A stretch of DNA of 64,000 nucleotides from JBCBGF01 sp038526915 (GCA_038526915.1 JBCBGF010000008.1:98062-162061); one strand, 5' to 3'. Shown: positions 15,062 through 24,010, counted from the stretch's first letter. The notes: generated by a model from the letters alone, not told the origin. Made by a program: numbers and translations.

Positions 15062-15448
15062 TCACAAGGCGGCCTGCGTCACGACCATCACATAGGCCGC
15101 AAGCGCGGCCATCACCGTTTGGACTGGCCCCCAGACCGCACGCTCTCTCGCCGAGGGCGTGATCACATTCAGAACGGCCGAAACAACGCTCACACCCATG
15201 GCCATCCACCCCGTCCAGCGCGGCCAACCCAGCCCCGGAAATCCCGCCGCCGACAGGATTGCCAGCCCTTGCCACAACACGATCCCGATGGACAGCGCTG
15301 CAATCGCCCGTCCAGAAGCCGGCAACGCGCCGGGGTGCCGGCCGCCTTGGGTCCACGGCCCAAGCGGGGCCCCTGCGATCAGTGCGACCTGGAAGAACGC
15401 GATGGCAAGGCAGCCCAGCGCATAGAGATGGGCGATTTGCACCAGCAT
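15062..15448 (-). CDS. four-helix membrane protein, tandem paralogue 2
   Basis: A 128-residue membrane protein beginning MLVQIAHLYALGCLAIAFFQ, with four predicted helices and the loop signature GAPxGxWTxGGxxPGxLP shared with its downstream neighbour. It starts one base after the enoyl-CoA hydratase stop, so it is translated with the leucine operon. The true start is taken as this ATG since longer frames lie in the hydratase gene. No function can be given; the conserved Gly/Pro/Trp loop suggests a ligand-binding or structural role at the membrane face. Confidence 0.7.
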   Translation of the reverse strand: MLVQIAHLYALGCLAIAFFQVALIAGAPLGPWTQGGRHPGALPASGRAIAALSIGIVLWQGLAILSAAGFPGLGWPRWTGWMAMGVSVVSAVLNVITPSARERAVWGPVQTVMAALAAYVMVVTQAAL

Positions 15449-15449
15449 C

Positions 15450-16232
15450 TCAGGTCGTCCAGGCGGCGGGGCGCTTGTCGAAGAACGCCGCGATCCCCTC
15501 TGCCGCCTCGTCACTTTCCCAGCGCCGGACAAGTGCTGCGATACTCGCGTCTATCGCCTGCGCATCCGGTTGATCCCCGAGCGACCGCGCCAGCGCCTTG
15601 GCCTCTGCCACCGCCGCCGGCGCGCAGGCGAGGTAGGGCGTCACTTCCGCCTCAACCGCCGCATCCAGATCCTCCGCTGCCACCGCCCGCGCCAGAACCC
15701 CGAGCGTCACCGCCTCCTCCGCATCAAACAACCGCGCCGACATGAACACCCGCCGCGCCATCGCCGCCCCCATCCGCGCGATCACATGCGGGCCGATGGT
15801 CGCCGGGATCAGGCCCAACTTCGTCTCGGTGAAACCGAAACGCGAACCCAGCACTCCGATGGTCACGTCGCACACACAGGCCAGCCCCACGCCGCCCCCG
15901 AAGGCATTGCCCTGCACCCGGCCAATCAGCGGTTTCGGCAGGCTGTTCAGCGCCTCCAGCATCTCCGCCAGCTTCCGCGCCTCCGCCGCGCGCGTCGCCG
16001 CATCCGCCGTCATCTGCGCCCGCATCCAGCCCAGATCGCCGCCGGCGCAAAAGCTCCGGCCCTCGGCGGCCAGCACCACCACCCGCACGTCCGCGTCAGC
16101 CCCCAGCGCCCGCGAGGCTTCAGTGATCTCCCCGATCATCTTTCCCGACAGCGCGTTATGCTTGTCCGCCCGCGCCAGCGTCAGCGTGGCCACACCCCGC
16201 GCATCGGTCTCTACCCGGATTGTCTCAGCCAT
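15450..16232 (-). CDS. liuC: enoyl-CoA hydratase family, probable methylglutaconyl-CoA hydratase
   Basis: A 260-residue crotonase-fold enzyme. The CoA-binding and oxyanion-hole segments are visible (LTLARADKHNALSGKMIGEI, AEGRSFCAGGDLGWM and GNAFGGGVGLACVCDV), as is the FTETKLGLIPATIGPHVIARM segment typical of hydratases. In leucine breakdown this family hydrates 3-methylglutaconyl-CoA to HMG-CoA. The assignment rests on its place just after hmgL and with ivd and mccAB in one operon; the fold alone would not fix the substrate. Start ATG overlaps the hmgL stop. Confidence 0.85.
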   Translation of the reverse strand: MAETIRVETDARGVATLTLARADKHNALSGKMIGEITEASRALGADADVRVVVLAAEGRSFCAGGDLGWMRAQMTADAATRAAEARKLAEMLEALNSLPKPLIGRVQGNAFGGGVGLACVCDVTIGVLGSRFGFTETKLGLIPATIGPHVIARMGAAMARRVFMSARLFDAEEAVTLGVLARAVAAEDLDAAVEAEVTPYLACAPAAVAEAKALARSLGDQPDAQAIDASIAALVRRWESDEAAEGIAAFFDKRPAAWTT

Positions 16233-17091
16233 CCACCGCCTCCGCCTGCATCGCCCGCGCCATCTGTGCCGCGTCCTCGATCACCCCAAGATCCAGCCCG
16301 GTCGCATAACCCGCCACCTCCAGATGCTGCACCACCGCCTCGGTCGCGACATTGCCCGCCGCCCCCGGCGCATAAGGGCACCCCCCAAGCCCCCCGACAG
16401 CCGCATCGAACACGCGCAAGCCCCGCGCCAGCGAAGCATCGATGTTCGCTAGCGCCCGCCCGGCGGTATCGTGGTAGTGCCCCGCAAACTGCCGCGCCTC
16501 GCCCACTTCCAACACCGCCCCCAGCATCGCGTCAATCGTCTCAGGCCGCCCCTGCCCGATGGTATCGCCCAGCGACACCTCATAGCAGCCCATGGCGAGC
16601 GAAGCCTCGGCCACCCGCGCAACCGCAGCAGGTTCAGTCGGCCCATCATACGGGCAATCGGTCACGCAAGAGACGTATCCCCGCACTGGCACCCCCTGCG
16701 CCTGCGCCGCCTCCACCACAGGCGCGAACCGCTCCAGGCTCTCGGCAATCGAGCAGTTGATATTGGCCTGGCTGAACCCTTCCGAGGCCGACCCAAAGAT
16801 CGCAATCTCATCCGCCCGCGCAGCCACCGCGCCCTCAAACCCCCGCATATTCGGCGTCAGCGCGGCATAGGACACCCCCGGCACCCGCGCGATCCCTGAC
16901 AGAACGTCGGCACTATCGGCCATCTGCGGCACCCATTTGGGGCTCACGAAACTCGCCACCTCGATCCGCCGAAAACCCGCCTGGCTCAGCCGATCCACCA
17001 ACGCGATCTTGGCCGCCGTCGGGATTACCCCGGCCTCGTTCTGCAACCCGTCTCGCGGACCTACCTCGAAAATCTCGACCGTCTCAGCCAT
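16225..17091 (-). CDS. hmgL: hydroxymethylglutaryl-CoA lyase
   Basis: Cleaves HMG-CoA to acetoacetate and acetyl-CoA, the last step of leucine degradation. The 288-residue TIM-barrel protein shows the metal and substrate site VGPRDGLQNE at residue 10, the segment FVSPKWVPQMAD, and the active-site cysteine loop GGLGGCPYAPGAAGNVATE near the C-terminus. The metal-binding HYHDTAGR is present. The ATG lies within the end of the upstream glutathione transferase gene. Confidence 0.95.
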   Translation of the reverse strand: MAETVEIFEVGPRDGLQNEAGVIPTAAKIALVDRLSQAGFRRIEVASFVSPKWVPQMADSADVLSGIARVPGVSYAALTPNMRGFEGAVAARADEIAIFGSASEGFSQANINCSIAESLERFAPVVEAAQAQGVPVRGYVSCVTDCPYDGPTEPAAVARVAEASLAMGCYEVSLGDTIGQGRPETIDAMLGAVLEVGEARQFAGHYHDTAGRALANIDASLARGLRVFDAAVGGLGGCPYAPGAAGNVATEAVVQHLEVAGYATGLDLGVIEDAAQMARAMQAEAVDG

Positions 17092-17737
17092 CGGGCGGCT
17101 CATAAAAATCAGCCCGATAGATCTGCGCCGGCCCATCGTGCATCGCCGCACGCTTGAACCCATCGCGCCCTTCACACCGCGCCAGCCACCCGGCCACGCG
17201 CGGCAGATCGTCGAACCGAACAAATCGGCGCGAAATCAACGCACTATACCCCACAACGCAATCCACCGCCGAGAACCCACCCGGCAACAACCAGTCATGC
17301 GCCCCCAGCCCCGCCTCCACCACGCCCAGCGCTTTCTCCAGCCGCTTCGCCTCCAGCCGCATCACGGTTTCGCTGCGCATCCAGGGCTCCCGCAGGGCGA
17401 TATGGTGCTGGGTCAAGTTCGCCAGGTGCTGGCCCAGCGTTTCGCCGAAATGCAGCCATTCGAGCCAATCGACCCGCTCGGGATCCCCCGGCGCACGCCC
17501 AAAGGCCCCCTGCCGCTCGCACAGGTACTCGGTGATTGCCCCGCTCTCAAAAATCACCCGCCCGTCGATCTCCAGCGCCGGAACCCGGCCCGCAGGAGAT
17601 AGCTGCAAATACTCCGGCGCCCGCAGCGATTTGTCGAAGAACGAGCGCTCGCGCACCTCGAACTCCAACCCCATCTCTTCCATCAGCCACAGGATGCGAA
17701 ACGATCGGGCCTGGGGGACGTGGTGCAATCGGATCAT
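17084..17737 (-). CDS. glutathione S-transferase family protein 1
   Basis: A 217-residue GST. The N-terminal thioredoxin-like domain starts MIRLHHVPQARSFRILWLME and carries the cis-proline loop GRVPALEIDG and the glutathione-contact ESGAITEYL; the C-terminal helical domain reads LEWLHFGETLGQHL and contains the N-capping segment FSAVDCVVGY. The first catalytic residue is probably a serine in QARSFRI. The substrate is unknown. It overlaps both neighbours (ATGA with the second GST), so it is made with the leucine enzymes. Confidence 0.88.
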   Translation of the reverse strand: MIRLHHVPQARSFRILWLMEEMGLEFEVRERSFFDKSLRAPEYLQLSPAGRVPALEIDGRVIFESGAITEYLCERQGAFGRAPGDPERVDWLEWLHFGETLGQHLANLTQHHIALREPWMRSETVMRLEAKRLEKALGVVEAGLGAHDWLLPGGFSAVDCVVGYSALISRRFVRFDDLPRVAGWLARCEGRDGFKRAAMHDGPAQIYRADFYEPPDG

Positions 17738-18351
17738 CGGGCCAGTATCCTCGGGTCGGGGCAGGTCTCGGCCCAGCTGGGGCGCGAGGCCACATGCGCG
17801 TACCATGCGCCAAGGGCGGTGTACTGGTCCAGCAAGGCCTGCCCCTCGCGCGCTGCCGCAAACGCGCCGATCATCGGGGCCAGATGGCAGTCGCAGGCGC
17901 TCAGCGGCGCTCCGGGCTGCAGCACAAGCCCATTTGCCGCGATCTCTTCCAACGCCGCCAACACCGGACCCGCGGCCTCCACCCCCTCCGCAATCACACG
18001 CGCATCCGACGCCTCGCTCACCCCGGGCCGAAACACCGCCTGCGCATAGACCTGCCGCACAAGCGGCCAGTACGCGTAGGCATCCGCGATACACGCCACC
18101 TGCCGGGCCTGCGCCGCCACCAACCGGTCATCCGGCGGCTCAAACAGATAATCGAGGATCGCCGCCGTCTCATAGAGCCGCGTGTCACCGACCCACAAAA
18201 CCGGCACCCGGTCAAACGGATGATCCGGCACGGGTCCCGCAAACGGATTGACCTCACCCCACTCTGCCACCCGTCCCGTCTCGGCCAGGGCGAGCCGCAC
18301 CGACCAGGAGTAGATGCTGGCCGAATACCCGATCAGCCGCAGATCACTCAC
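17734..18351 (-). CDS. glutathione S-transferase family protein 2
   Basis: A 205-residue GST-like protein, distinct from its neighbour: thioredoxin-fold start (LRLIGYSASIYSWSVRLALA), the loop DRVPVLWVGDTRLYETAAIL with the glutathione-binding E-T/S pattern, and a C-terminal helical domain (LSACDCHLAPMIGAF). The serine in SIYSWSVR is in the catalytic position. Two consecutive but dissimilar GSTs between the carboxylase and lyase genes are unusual for a leucine operon; a role in detoxifying reactive enoyl-CoA or aldehyde by-products is only a guess. Confidence 0.85.
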   Translation of the reverse strand: MSDLRLIGYSASIYSWSVRLALAETGRVAEWGEVNPFAGPVPDHPFDRVPVLWVGDTRLYETAAILDYLFEPPDDRLVAAQARQVACIADAYAYWPLVRQVYAQAVFRPGVSEASDARVIAEGVEAAGPVLAALEEIAANGLVLQPGAPLSACDCHLAPMIGAFAAAREGQALLDQYTALGAWYAHVASRPSWAETCPDPRILAR

Positions 18352-20294
18352 GCCTCCTCCAACCGGATCAGCGCCGCCCCGGCTTCGACCTGCGCCCCGG
18401 CACTGGTCAGAACCTCGGCCACCACACCGTCGCGCGCCGCCGTCAGCGCATGCTCCATCTTCATCGCTTCCAGGATCGCGAGCCGGTCACCCTTGCTAAC
18501 AGCCTGCCCGGGCGACACAGACACAGCCTTGACCAGCCCCGGCATCGGCGCCTCGATCACAGAGCTGTCGCCCGCGTCGCCCCCTTGCCGGTTCAGCGGA
18601 TCGGGGATCTCAAAGTGATAGCCATTCCCCCAAAACACTGAAATATCAGAGCTATGGCGCACGATAGTCGCCCGAACCGGCTCACCATCGATCACCCAAC
18701 CGGCCCCGTCCCGCGCGATCTCATGACGGGCGCCGTCAACCTCCGCCTCAAACCGCCCCGGCCCAAGCGTCTGCACCGCAACCCGCACCTCTTCTTCCCC
18801 GCGCAAAAGCACAACCGTCTGCGTCAGCGCCCCCCAAAGCGCAAACCCCGCCATAGGATCCGTCACCCGATCGAGCCCCAACGCCCCGATCCCCGCAACC
18901 GACCGAGCCCGCGTACACGGCACCGGCGGTTCGGCCAGAGCCTCCAGATCCCGATCGATCAGCCCCGTATCCACATCGCCCGAGACAAACCCGTCCTGCC
19001 GCGCCAGCTTCCGCAAAAACGCATGGTTCGTGACGCTCCCCGCCACCTCGGTCTCGCCCAGTTGCTTCTGCAACCGCGCCAGAGCATGATCCCGCGTCGC
19101 CCCATGCACGATGATCTTCGCGATCATCGGATCGTACCAGGGCGAGATCGTATCCCCCGCCCGCACCCCGCTATCGGCCCGGGCACCGTCCGGAAACGCC
19201 AGATGCGTCAAGGTCCCCGTGGCTGGCAAAAACCCCTTGGGCACATCCTCCGCATAAAGCCGCGCCTCGAACGCGTGGCCGGTGATCGCCAGATCCTCCT
19301 GATCCGCCGGCAACGCCTCCCCGGCGGCCACCCTGAGCTGCCACTCCACCAGATCGACCCCTGTGATGGCCTCGGTCACCGGATGCTCCACCTGCAACCG
19401 CGTGTTCATCTCCATGAAGTAGAACCGATCCGGCCGCAGCCCCTCGGACGCATCGACGATAAACTCCACCGTCCCTGCCCCCTTATAGCCGATAGCTTCC
19501 GCCGCCCGCACCGCCGCCGCGCCCATGGCCTCCCGCATCTCCGCCGTCATCCCCGGTGCTGGCGCCTCTTCGATCACCTTCTGATGCCGCCGCTGCAGCG
19601 AGCAATCCCGCTCAAACAGATGCACCGCCTGCGTCCCGTCCCCGAACACCTGCACCTCGATATGCCGCGGCTTCTCGACAAATTTCTCAATCAAAACAGC
19701 ATCATTGCCAAAGGCCCCAAGCGCCTCGGCCTTCGCCGCCTCCAGCCCGTCAATGAACGCGTCGGGGCTCTCAACCTTCCGCATCCCCTTGCCGCCACCG
19801 CCCGCCACGGCCTTGATCAGCACCGGATAACCCACCCGGTCCGCCTCCACCTCCAGATGCCCCGGATCCTGATCCTCCCCATGATACCCGGGCACCACAG
19901 GCACCCCCGCCTCGGCCATCAACCGCTTGGCCGCATCCTTCAGCCCCATCGCCCGGATCGCCGCCGCCGATGGCCCGATAAACGTGAGCCCCGCGGCCTC
20001 CACCGCCTCCACAAACTCCGGGTTCTCCGACAAAAACCCGTATCCCGGATGGATCGCCTGCGCCCCCGTAGCCTTAGCCACCGCAATGATCTTGGCTCCA
20101 TCTAGATAGCTCTGCGCCGGCGCCGGCGGCCCAATCGCCACCGCCCGATCCGCCATCGCCACATGCTTCGCGCGCGCGTCCGCCTCGGAATACACCGCCA
20201 CCGTCTCCACGCCCAAACGCCGGCAGGTCTCCATCACCCGACAGGCAATCTCCCCCCGGTTCGCAATCAGGATCCGGCTAAACACCCCGCGCAC
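18348..20294 (-). CDS. mccA: methylcrotonoyl-CoA carboxylase, biotin-containing alpha subunit
   Basis: Carboxylates biotin with ATP and bicarbonate for the third step of leucine catabolism. The 648-residue protein has the biotin carboxylase start (FSRILIANRGEIACRVMET), the ATP-grasp glycine loop KAVAGGGGKGMR, the MNTRLQVEHPVTE motif, and a C-terminal biotinyl domain with the lysine in EAMKMEHAL about 36 residues from the end. The frame opens with GTG codons (VRGVFSRIL or VFSRIL); no ATG is available, so the exact start is open. The specificity is inferred from neighbours. Confidence 0.92.
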   Translation of the reverse strand: MRGVFSRILIANRGEIACRVMETCRRLGVETVAVYSEADARAKHVAMADRAVAIGPPAPAQSYLDGAKIIAVAKATGAQAIHPGYGFLSENPEFVEAVEAAGLTFIGPSAAAIRAMGLKDAAKRLMAEAGVPVVPGYHGEDQDPGHLEVEADRVGYPVLIKAVAGGGGKGMRKVESPDAFIDGLEAAKAEALGAFGNDAVLIEKFVEKPRHIEVQVFGDGTQAVHLFERDCSLQRRHQKVIEEAPAPGMTAEMREAMGAAAVRAAEAIGYKGAGTVEFIVDASEGLRPDRFYFMEMNTRLQVEHPVTEAITGVDLVEWQLRVAAGEALPADQEDLAITGHAFEARLYAEDVPKGFLPATGTLTHLAFPDGARADSGVRAGDTISPWYDPMIAKIIVHGATRDHALARLQKQLGETEVAGSVTNHAFLRKLARQDGFVSGDVDTGLIDRDLEALAEPPVPCTRARSVAGIGALGLDRVTDPMAGFALWGALTQTVVLLRGEEEVRVAVQTLGPGRFEAEVDGARHEIARDGAGWVIDGEPVRATIVRHSSDISVFWGNGYHFEIPDPLNRQGGDAGDSSVIEAPMPGLVKAVSVSPGQAVSKGDRLAILEAMKMEHALTAARDGVVAEVLTSAGAQVEAGAALIRLEEA

Positions 20295-20300
20295 CCCACA

Positions 20301-20323
20301 TCTTCTTCTTGTTCAAAATACGC
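20301..20323. repeat. half-copy of a hairpin arm found upstream of ivd
   Basis: The sequence CTTCTTCTTGTTC followed by AAAATACGC matches the right arm of the long hairpin at about 24.05 kb. It fills the gap between mccA and the nuclease gene. Only one arm is present, so it cannot fold in the same way. Confidence 0.5.
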
Positions 20324-20326
20324 ATG

Positions 20327-20860
20327 TCACGCCCCGCACCATCCCGCGCGCCGCCCGCCGTCGTAGGGCCGCGCAAGTCCCGCGTCGACGAGTGTCCCCG
20401 CCACGTCCTGCCCATCGAGCGACAGCCGCCCCAGCGCCCGCCCATACCGATCCTCCTGCCCGCTGAGCCGCAGATCCGCCTCGCGCGCCGTCCAAAGCGC
20501 CCACCGCAGATGATATGTGGCCCGATAGGCCCCAATCGTCTCGCGCGCACAGTCCCCGCGCATCTCCGGCGTGTCGTATCCCATCAGCCGGACACGCGTG
20601 GCCCCTTCGTCAGGACACACCGCCCGCACCGTATCCCCATCCACCACCATCCAGACCCAACACCCCTCTGACGACCGCCACGCAAGGCTTGCCGCATCGA
20701 GCCCCGGCCCGACCAATCCCACAAACCCAAGCGTTGCCACGACCCACAGGGGGCTCCGCCAAGACCGCCGCCGTCGACCATCCGGCACCGCGGCGGCTTG
20801 CGATAATCGCGACTGAACGGAACAACCTTGCCGCCACGTCTCCGGGCCATGCCGCCTCAC
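20327..20860 (-). CDS. staphylococcal-nuclease-like protein in the leucine operon
   Basis: A 177-residue protein with one N-terminal membrane segment (SPLWVVATLGFVGLVGPGL) and a thermonuclease (SNase) domain: VVDGDTVRAVC, VRLMGYDTPEMRGDC with the catalytic arginine region, DRYGRALGRLSL and the closing AGLARPYDGGRRAGWC. The Arg and Asp residues expected for calcium-dependent cleavage appear present. The frame starts with GTG overlapping the mccB stop. Most SNase-like proteins act outside the cytoplasm, and the membrane anchor fits that. Why it lies between the two carboxylase subunits is not evident. Confidence 0.82.
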   Translation of the reverse strand: MRRHGPETWRQGCSVQSRLSQAAAVPDGRRRRSWRSPLWVVATLGFVGLVGPGLDAASLAWRSSEGCWVWMVVDGDTVRAVCPDEGATRVRLMGYDTPEMRGDCARETIGAYRATYHLRWALWTAREADLRLSGQEDRYGRALGRLSLDGQDVAGTLVDAGLARPYDGGRRAGWCGA

Positions 20861-22461
20861 ATCCTGAACACCCCAAACCGCGTCTCCTCAATCGGCGCAC
20901 ACAGCGCCGCCGACAGCGACAGCCCCAGCACCTGGCGCGACTTTCGTGGGTCCACAATCCCGTCATCCCAAAGCCGGGCGGAGGCATAGAGCGGATGGGA
21001 CTGCCGCTCGAACATCTCGATCGTGGGCGCCTTGAACGCGGCCTCGTCCTCGTCGGACCACGTCCCCCCGCCCCGCTCGATCCCGTCGCGCTTCACGGTT
21101 GCCAAAACGCCTGCCGCCTGCTCTCCGCCCATCACGGAAATCCGCGAGTTCGGCCAAGACCACAGAAACCGCGGCTGATACGCCCGCCCCGCCATCCCGT
21201 AATTTCCGGCCCCAAAGGACCCGCCCACGATCATCGTGATCTTCGGCACCGAGGTTGTCGCGACCGCCGTCACCATCTTCGCCCCGTGCCGCGCGATCCC
21301 TTCGTTCTCGTATTTCCGCCCCACCATGAAACCGGTGATATTCTGCAGAAAAACCAAGGGGATACGCCGCTGAGAGCAAAGCTCGACAAAATGCGCCCCC
21401 TTCTGCGCACTCTCGGAAAAGAGCACCCCGTTGTTGGCCACGATCCCAACCGGGCACCCCATCACATGGGCGAACCCGGTGACCAAGGTCTCGCCAAACC
21501 GCGGCTTGAACTCATCAAAGCGCGAGCCATCCACCACCCGCGCGATCACCTCGCGAATGTCATAGGGCGTGCGCAGATCGGCGGGCACTACGTCGAACAG
21601 CTCGTCGGGATCATAGGCCGGGTCCTCCGGCGTCTCCCACACCACAGTCCGGGGCTTCGCACGGTTCAAAGACCCCACCGCCCGCCGCGCCAAAGCCAGC
21701 GCGTGGGCATCGTCATCGGCCAGGTAATCCGCCACGCCCGACAGCCGCGTGTGCACATCCCCGCCGCCCAGATCCTCTGCCGTCACAACCTCACCCGTCG
21801 CCGCCTTCACCAAGGGCGGCCCGGCCAGAAAGATCGTCCCCTGATCCCGCACGATGATCGTCACATCCGACATCGCCGGAACGTAAGCCCCGCCCGCCGT
21901 ACACGATCCCATCACCACGGCAATCTGAGGGATGCCCTTGGCACTCATCCGCGCCTGATTGTAGAAGACCCGCCCAAAGTGATCGCGGTCGGGGAACACC
22001 TCATCCTGATTGGGCAGGTTCGCCCCCCCGCTATCGACGAGGTAGACGCAGGGCAGCCCGCATTCCTCGGCAATCTCCTGCGCGCGCAAATGCTTCTTCA
22101 CCGTCATCGGGTAGTAGGTGCCACCCTTCACGGTTGCATCGTTGCACACGACCATGACCTCGTGGCCCACCACCCGGCCCACACCAGCAATGGCCCCAGC
22201 ACAGGGCGCCGCGCCGTCATACATCCCATGCGCCGCGGTCGCGCCGACCTCGAGAAACGCCGACCCCGGATCGAGCAAATTCGCCACCCGCTCCCGCGGC
22301 AGCATCTTCCCCCGGCCCACATGCCGCTCCCGCGCGCGTTCTCCGCCACCGGCGGCCGCCCGCTCAGCGGCCTCCGCCACCACGCCCAACGCCTCCAGAT
22401 GCGCCGCCCGGTTCGCCTGCGCCGCCTCGGACCCAGCCACCAGAGAAGAAGTCAATTTCAT
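20857..22461 (-). CDS. mccB: methylcrotonoyl-CoA carboxylase, carboxyltransferase beta subunit
   Basis: Transfers the carboxyl group from biotin to methylcrotonyl-CoA. The 534-residue protein has the two crotonase-like halves of the carboxyltransferase family: VYLVDSGGANLPNQDEVFPD and GSCTAGGAYVPAMSDVTIIV in the first, GIVANNGVLFSESAQKGAHF and TMIVGGSFGAGNYGMAGRAY in the second. The phrase NLPNQDEVFPD is typical of the methylcrotonyl type rather than the propionyl type. The chosen ATG (MKLTSSLVAGS) avoids a short arginine-rich extension. Confidence 0.95.
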   Translation of the reverse strand: MKLTSSLVAGSEAAQANRAAHLEALGVVAEAAERAAAGGGERARERHVGRGKMLPRERVANLLDPGSAFLEVGATAAHGMYDGAAPCAGAIAGVGRVVGHEVMVVCNDATVKGGTYYPMTVKKHLRAQEIAEECGLPCVYLVDSGGANLPNQDEVFPDRDHFGRVFYNQARMSAKGIPQIAVVMGSCTAGGAYVPAMSDVTIIVRDQGTIFLAGPPLVKAATGEVVTAEDLGGGDVHTRLSGVADYLADDDAHALALARRAVGSLNRAKPRTVVWETPEDPAYDPDELFDVVPADLRTPYDIREVIARVVDGSRFDEFKPRFGETLVTGFAHVMGCPVGIVANNGVLFSESAQKGAHFVELCSQRRIPLVFLQNITGFMVGRKYENEGIARHGAKMVTAVATTSVPKITMIVGGSFGAGNYGMAGRAYQPRFLWSWPNSRISVMGGEQAAGVLATVKRDGIERGGGTWSDEDEAAFKAPTIEMFERQSHPLYASARLWDDGIVDPRKSRQVLGLSLSAALCAPIEETRFGVFRM

Positions 22462-22465
22462 CGCC

Positions 22466-22756
22466 CTAAGCCTCCGGCGCGGCATCGACCGCAATCAACC
22501 GCCCCCGATGATCGACGGGATAAACCGCAAGCCCATCGCCGCTGCCACACCGCACCTCCAGCCAAACCTTCTCCGCACTGCCAGGCACCGCCAGACACTC
22601 CGTCCGCGCGCCGCCAGTCTCGGCCACATAGCGATCCGCCATCGCATTGATCACCTCGGTCTCCGTCAGCCCCGCCTGCCCCGAACCCAGCCAAAGCCCA
22701 GCCACCAGCGCCACCAGACACAAGCCCCCGGCCACAAAGACGACGGGCCGCGTCAC
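22466..22756 (-). CDS. small membrane-anchored hypothetical protein
   Basis: A 96-residue protein with one N-terminal membrane helix (VVFVAGGLCLVALVAGLWL) followed by a periplasmic-looking domain with two cysteines (GGARTECLAVPG and WLEVRCGSGDG). I do not recognise a family. It begins with GTG overlapping the ivd stop (GTGA) and ends four bases before mccB, so it is translated inside the leucine operon. Confidence 0.65.
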   Translation of the reverse strand: MTRPVVFVAGGLCLVALVAGLWLGSGQAGLTETEVINAMADRYVAETGGARTECLAVPGSAEKVWLEVRCGSGDGLAVYPVDHRGRLIAVDAAPEA

Positions 22757-23916
22757 CCCATCGCCCCCATCAACTCGCGCCCGATCAGCATCCGGCGAAT
22801 TTCGCTGGTCCCCGCCCCGATCTCCATCAGCTTCGCATCACGCATGATCCGGGCCAGAGGCGAGTCGTTCAGGAACCCCGCGCCACCCATGGCCTGCACC
22901 CCCTGCACCGCCATTTCCATCGCCTTTTCAGAGGCATAAAGCACACAGCCCGCCGCATCCTGCCGCGTCACCTCGCCCCGGTCACAGGCCTTGGCGACTT
23001 CGTACACATAAGCCCGGCAAGCATTCATCGTGGCATAGATGTCGGCAATCTTGCCCTGCATCAGCTGAAAGTCCCCGATCCGCTGCCCGAACTGCCGCCG
23101 CTCGGCCATGTAGGGCATGATATGATCGAGGATGCCGGCCATGATCCCACAGCCGATGCCCGACAGCACGACCCGTTCATAGTCGAGCCCGCTCATCAAG
23201 ACGCGCACGCCCTTGCCCTCTTCGCCAAGCACATTCTCGAACGGGACTTCCACGTCCTCAAAGATCAGCTCGGCGGTGTTCGACCCGCGCATCCCCAGCT
23301 TGTCGAAATGGGGTGAGGTCGAGAACCCGGTCATCGTCTTCTCGATCAGAAATGCTGTGATGCCTTTTGAGCCGGCATCGGGATCGGTCTTGGCATAAAC
23401 CACCAGCGTATCCGCATCCGGCCCGTTGGTGATCCAGTACTTGGTGCCATTCAGCCGGTAATGATCGTTCCGCTTCTCCGCGCGCAGCTTCATCGACACC
23501 ACATCCGACCCCGCGCCCGCCTCGCTCATGGCCAGCGCGCCGACATGCTCGCCAGAAATCAGCCCCGGCAGATACTTCGCCCGCTGCTCGTCCGTCCCGT
23601 TCAGGCGGATCTGGTTCACACAGAGGTTCGAATGCGCCCCATAGCTGAGCGAGACACTGGCCGAGGCCCGCGCAATCTCTTCCACGGCCACGGTATGCGC
23701 CAGATACCCCATCCCGGCCCCGCCGTACTCTTCCTCAACGGTGATCCCGAGCAGGCCAAGTTCCCCCATCTCGCCCCAAAGTTCGGCCGGAAACGCATTC
23801 GACCGATCCACCTCGGCCGCGATCGGGGCCACCCGCTCCTGCGCCCAGCGATGCACCATGTCGCGCAGCGCAAGCACATCCTCGCCCAGATCGAAATTCA
23901 TCGACGCGGTGAACAT
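22753..23916 (-). CDS. ivd: isovaleryl-CoA dehydrogenase
   Basis: FAD enzyme oxidising isovaleryl-CoA to 3-methylcrotonyl-CoA, first committed step of leucine breakdown after the ketoacid stage. The 387-residue acyl-CoA dehydrogenase has the FAD-loop ALAMSEAGAGSDVVSM, YWITNGPDADTLVVYAK, the probable catalytic glutamate in SGLDYERVVLSG (the position used in isovaleryl-specific enzymes, nearer the middle than the usual C-terminal one), and RIMRDAKLMEIGAGTSEIRR. The start is the ATG seven bases after GGAGG. It is the first gene of its operon and is preceded by a palindromic operator. Confidence 0.94.
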   Translation of the reverse strand: MFTASMNFDLGEDVLALRDMVHRWAQERVAPIAAEVDRSNAFPAELWGEMGELGLLGITVEEEYGGAGMGYLAHTVAVEEIARASASVSLSYGAHSNLCVNQIRLNGTDEQRAKYLPGLISGEHVGALAMSEAGAGSDVVSMKLRAEKRNDHYRLNGTKYWITNGPDADTLVVYAKTDPDAGSKGITAFLIEKTMTGFSTSPHFDKLGMRGSNTAELIFEDVEVPFENVLGEEGKGVRVLMSGLDYERVVLSGIGCGIMAGILDHIMPYMAERRQFGQRIGDFQLMQGKIADIYATMNACRAYVYEVAKACDRGEVTRQDAAGCVLYASEKAMEMAVQGVQAMGGAGFLNDSPLARIMRDAKLMEIGAGTSEIRRMLIGRELMGAMG

Positions 23917-23936
23917 CCACCTTGCCTCCCATTTAC

Positions 23937-23950
23937 TGAACGCTTGTTCA
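23937..23950. promoter_or_regulatory. candidate operator TGAAC-N4-GTTCA upstream of ivd
   Basis: The palindrome TGAACGCTTGTTCA lies 20-34 bases upstream of the ivd start, where a repressor would block the promoter. The same arms with a four-base centre (TGAACGCCCGTTCA) occur upstream of the acyl-CoA synthetase gene at 35 kb. The symmetry and size suit a TetR-family repressor; several proteobacteria control leucine genes with such a protein, but no regulator gene is visible in this window. Confidence 0.6.
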
Positions 23951-24010
23951 ATTAATAGAGCGGTGCACCCTCCCGGTCAATCGCCACGCGCGCCCGCCCC
24001 TGTCAGATTC

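Noticed and set aside
18654..20105. 483-codon open frame on the plus strand
   Set aside because: Antisense of mccA; no motif and biased composition.
20515..22650. 711-codon open frame on the plus strand
   Set aside because: Antisense of mccB and the nuclease gene, with Arg/His/Pro-rich composition and no recognisable domain.
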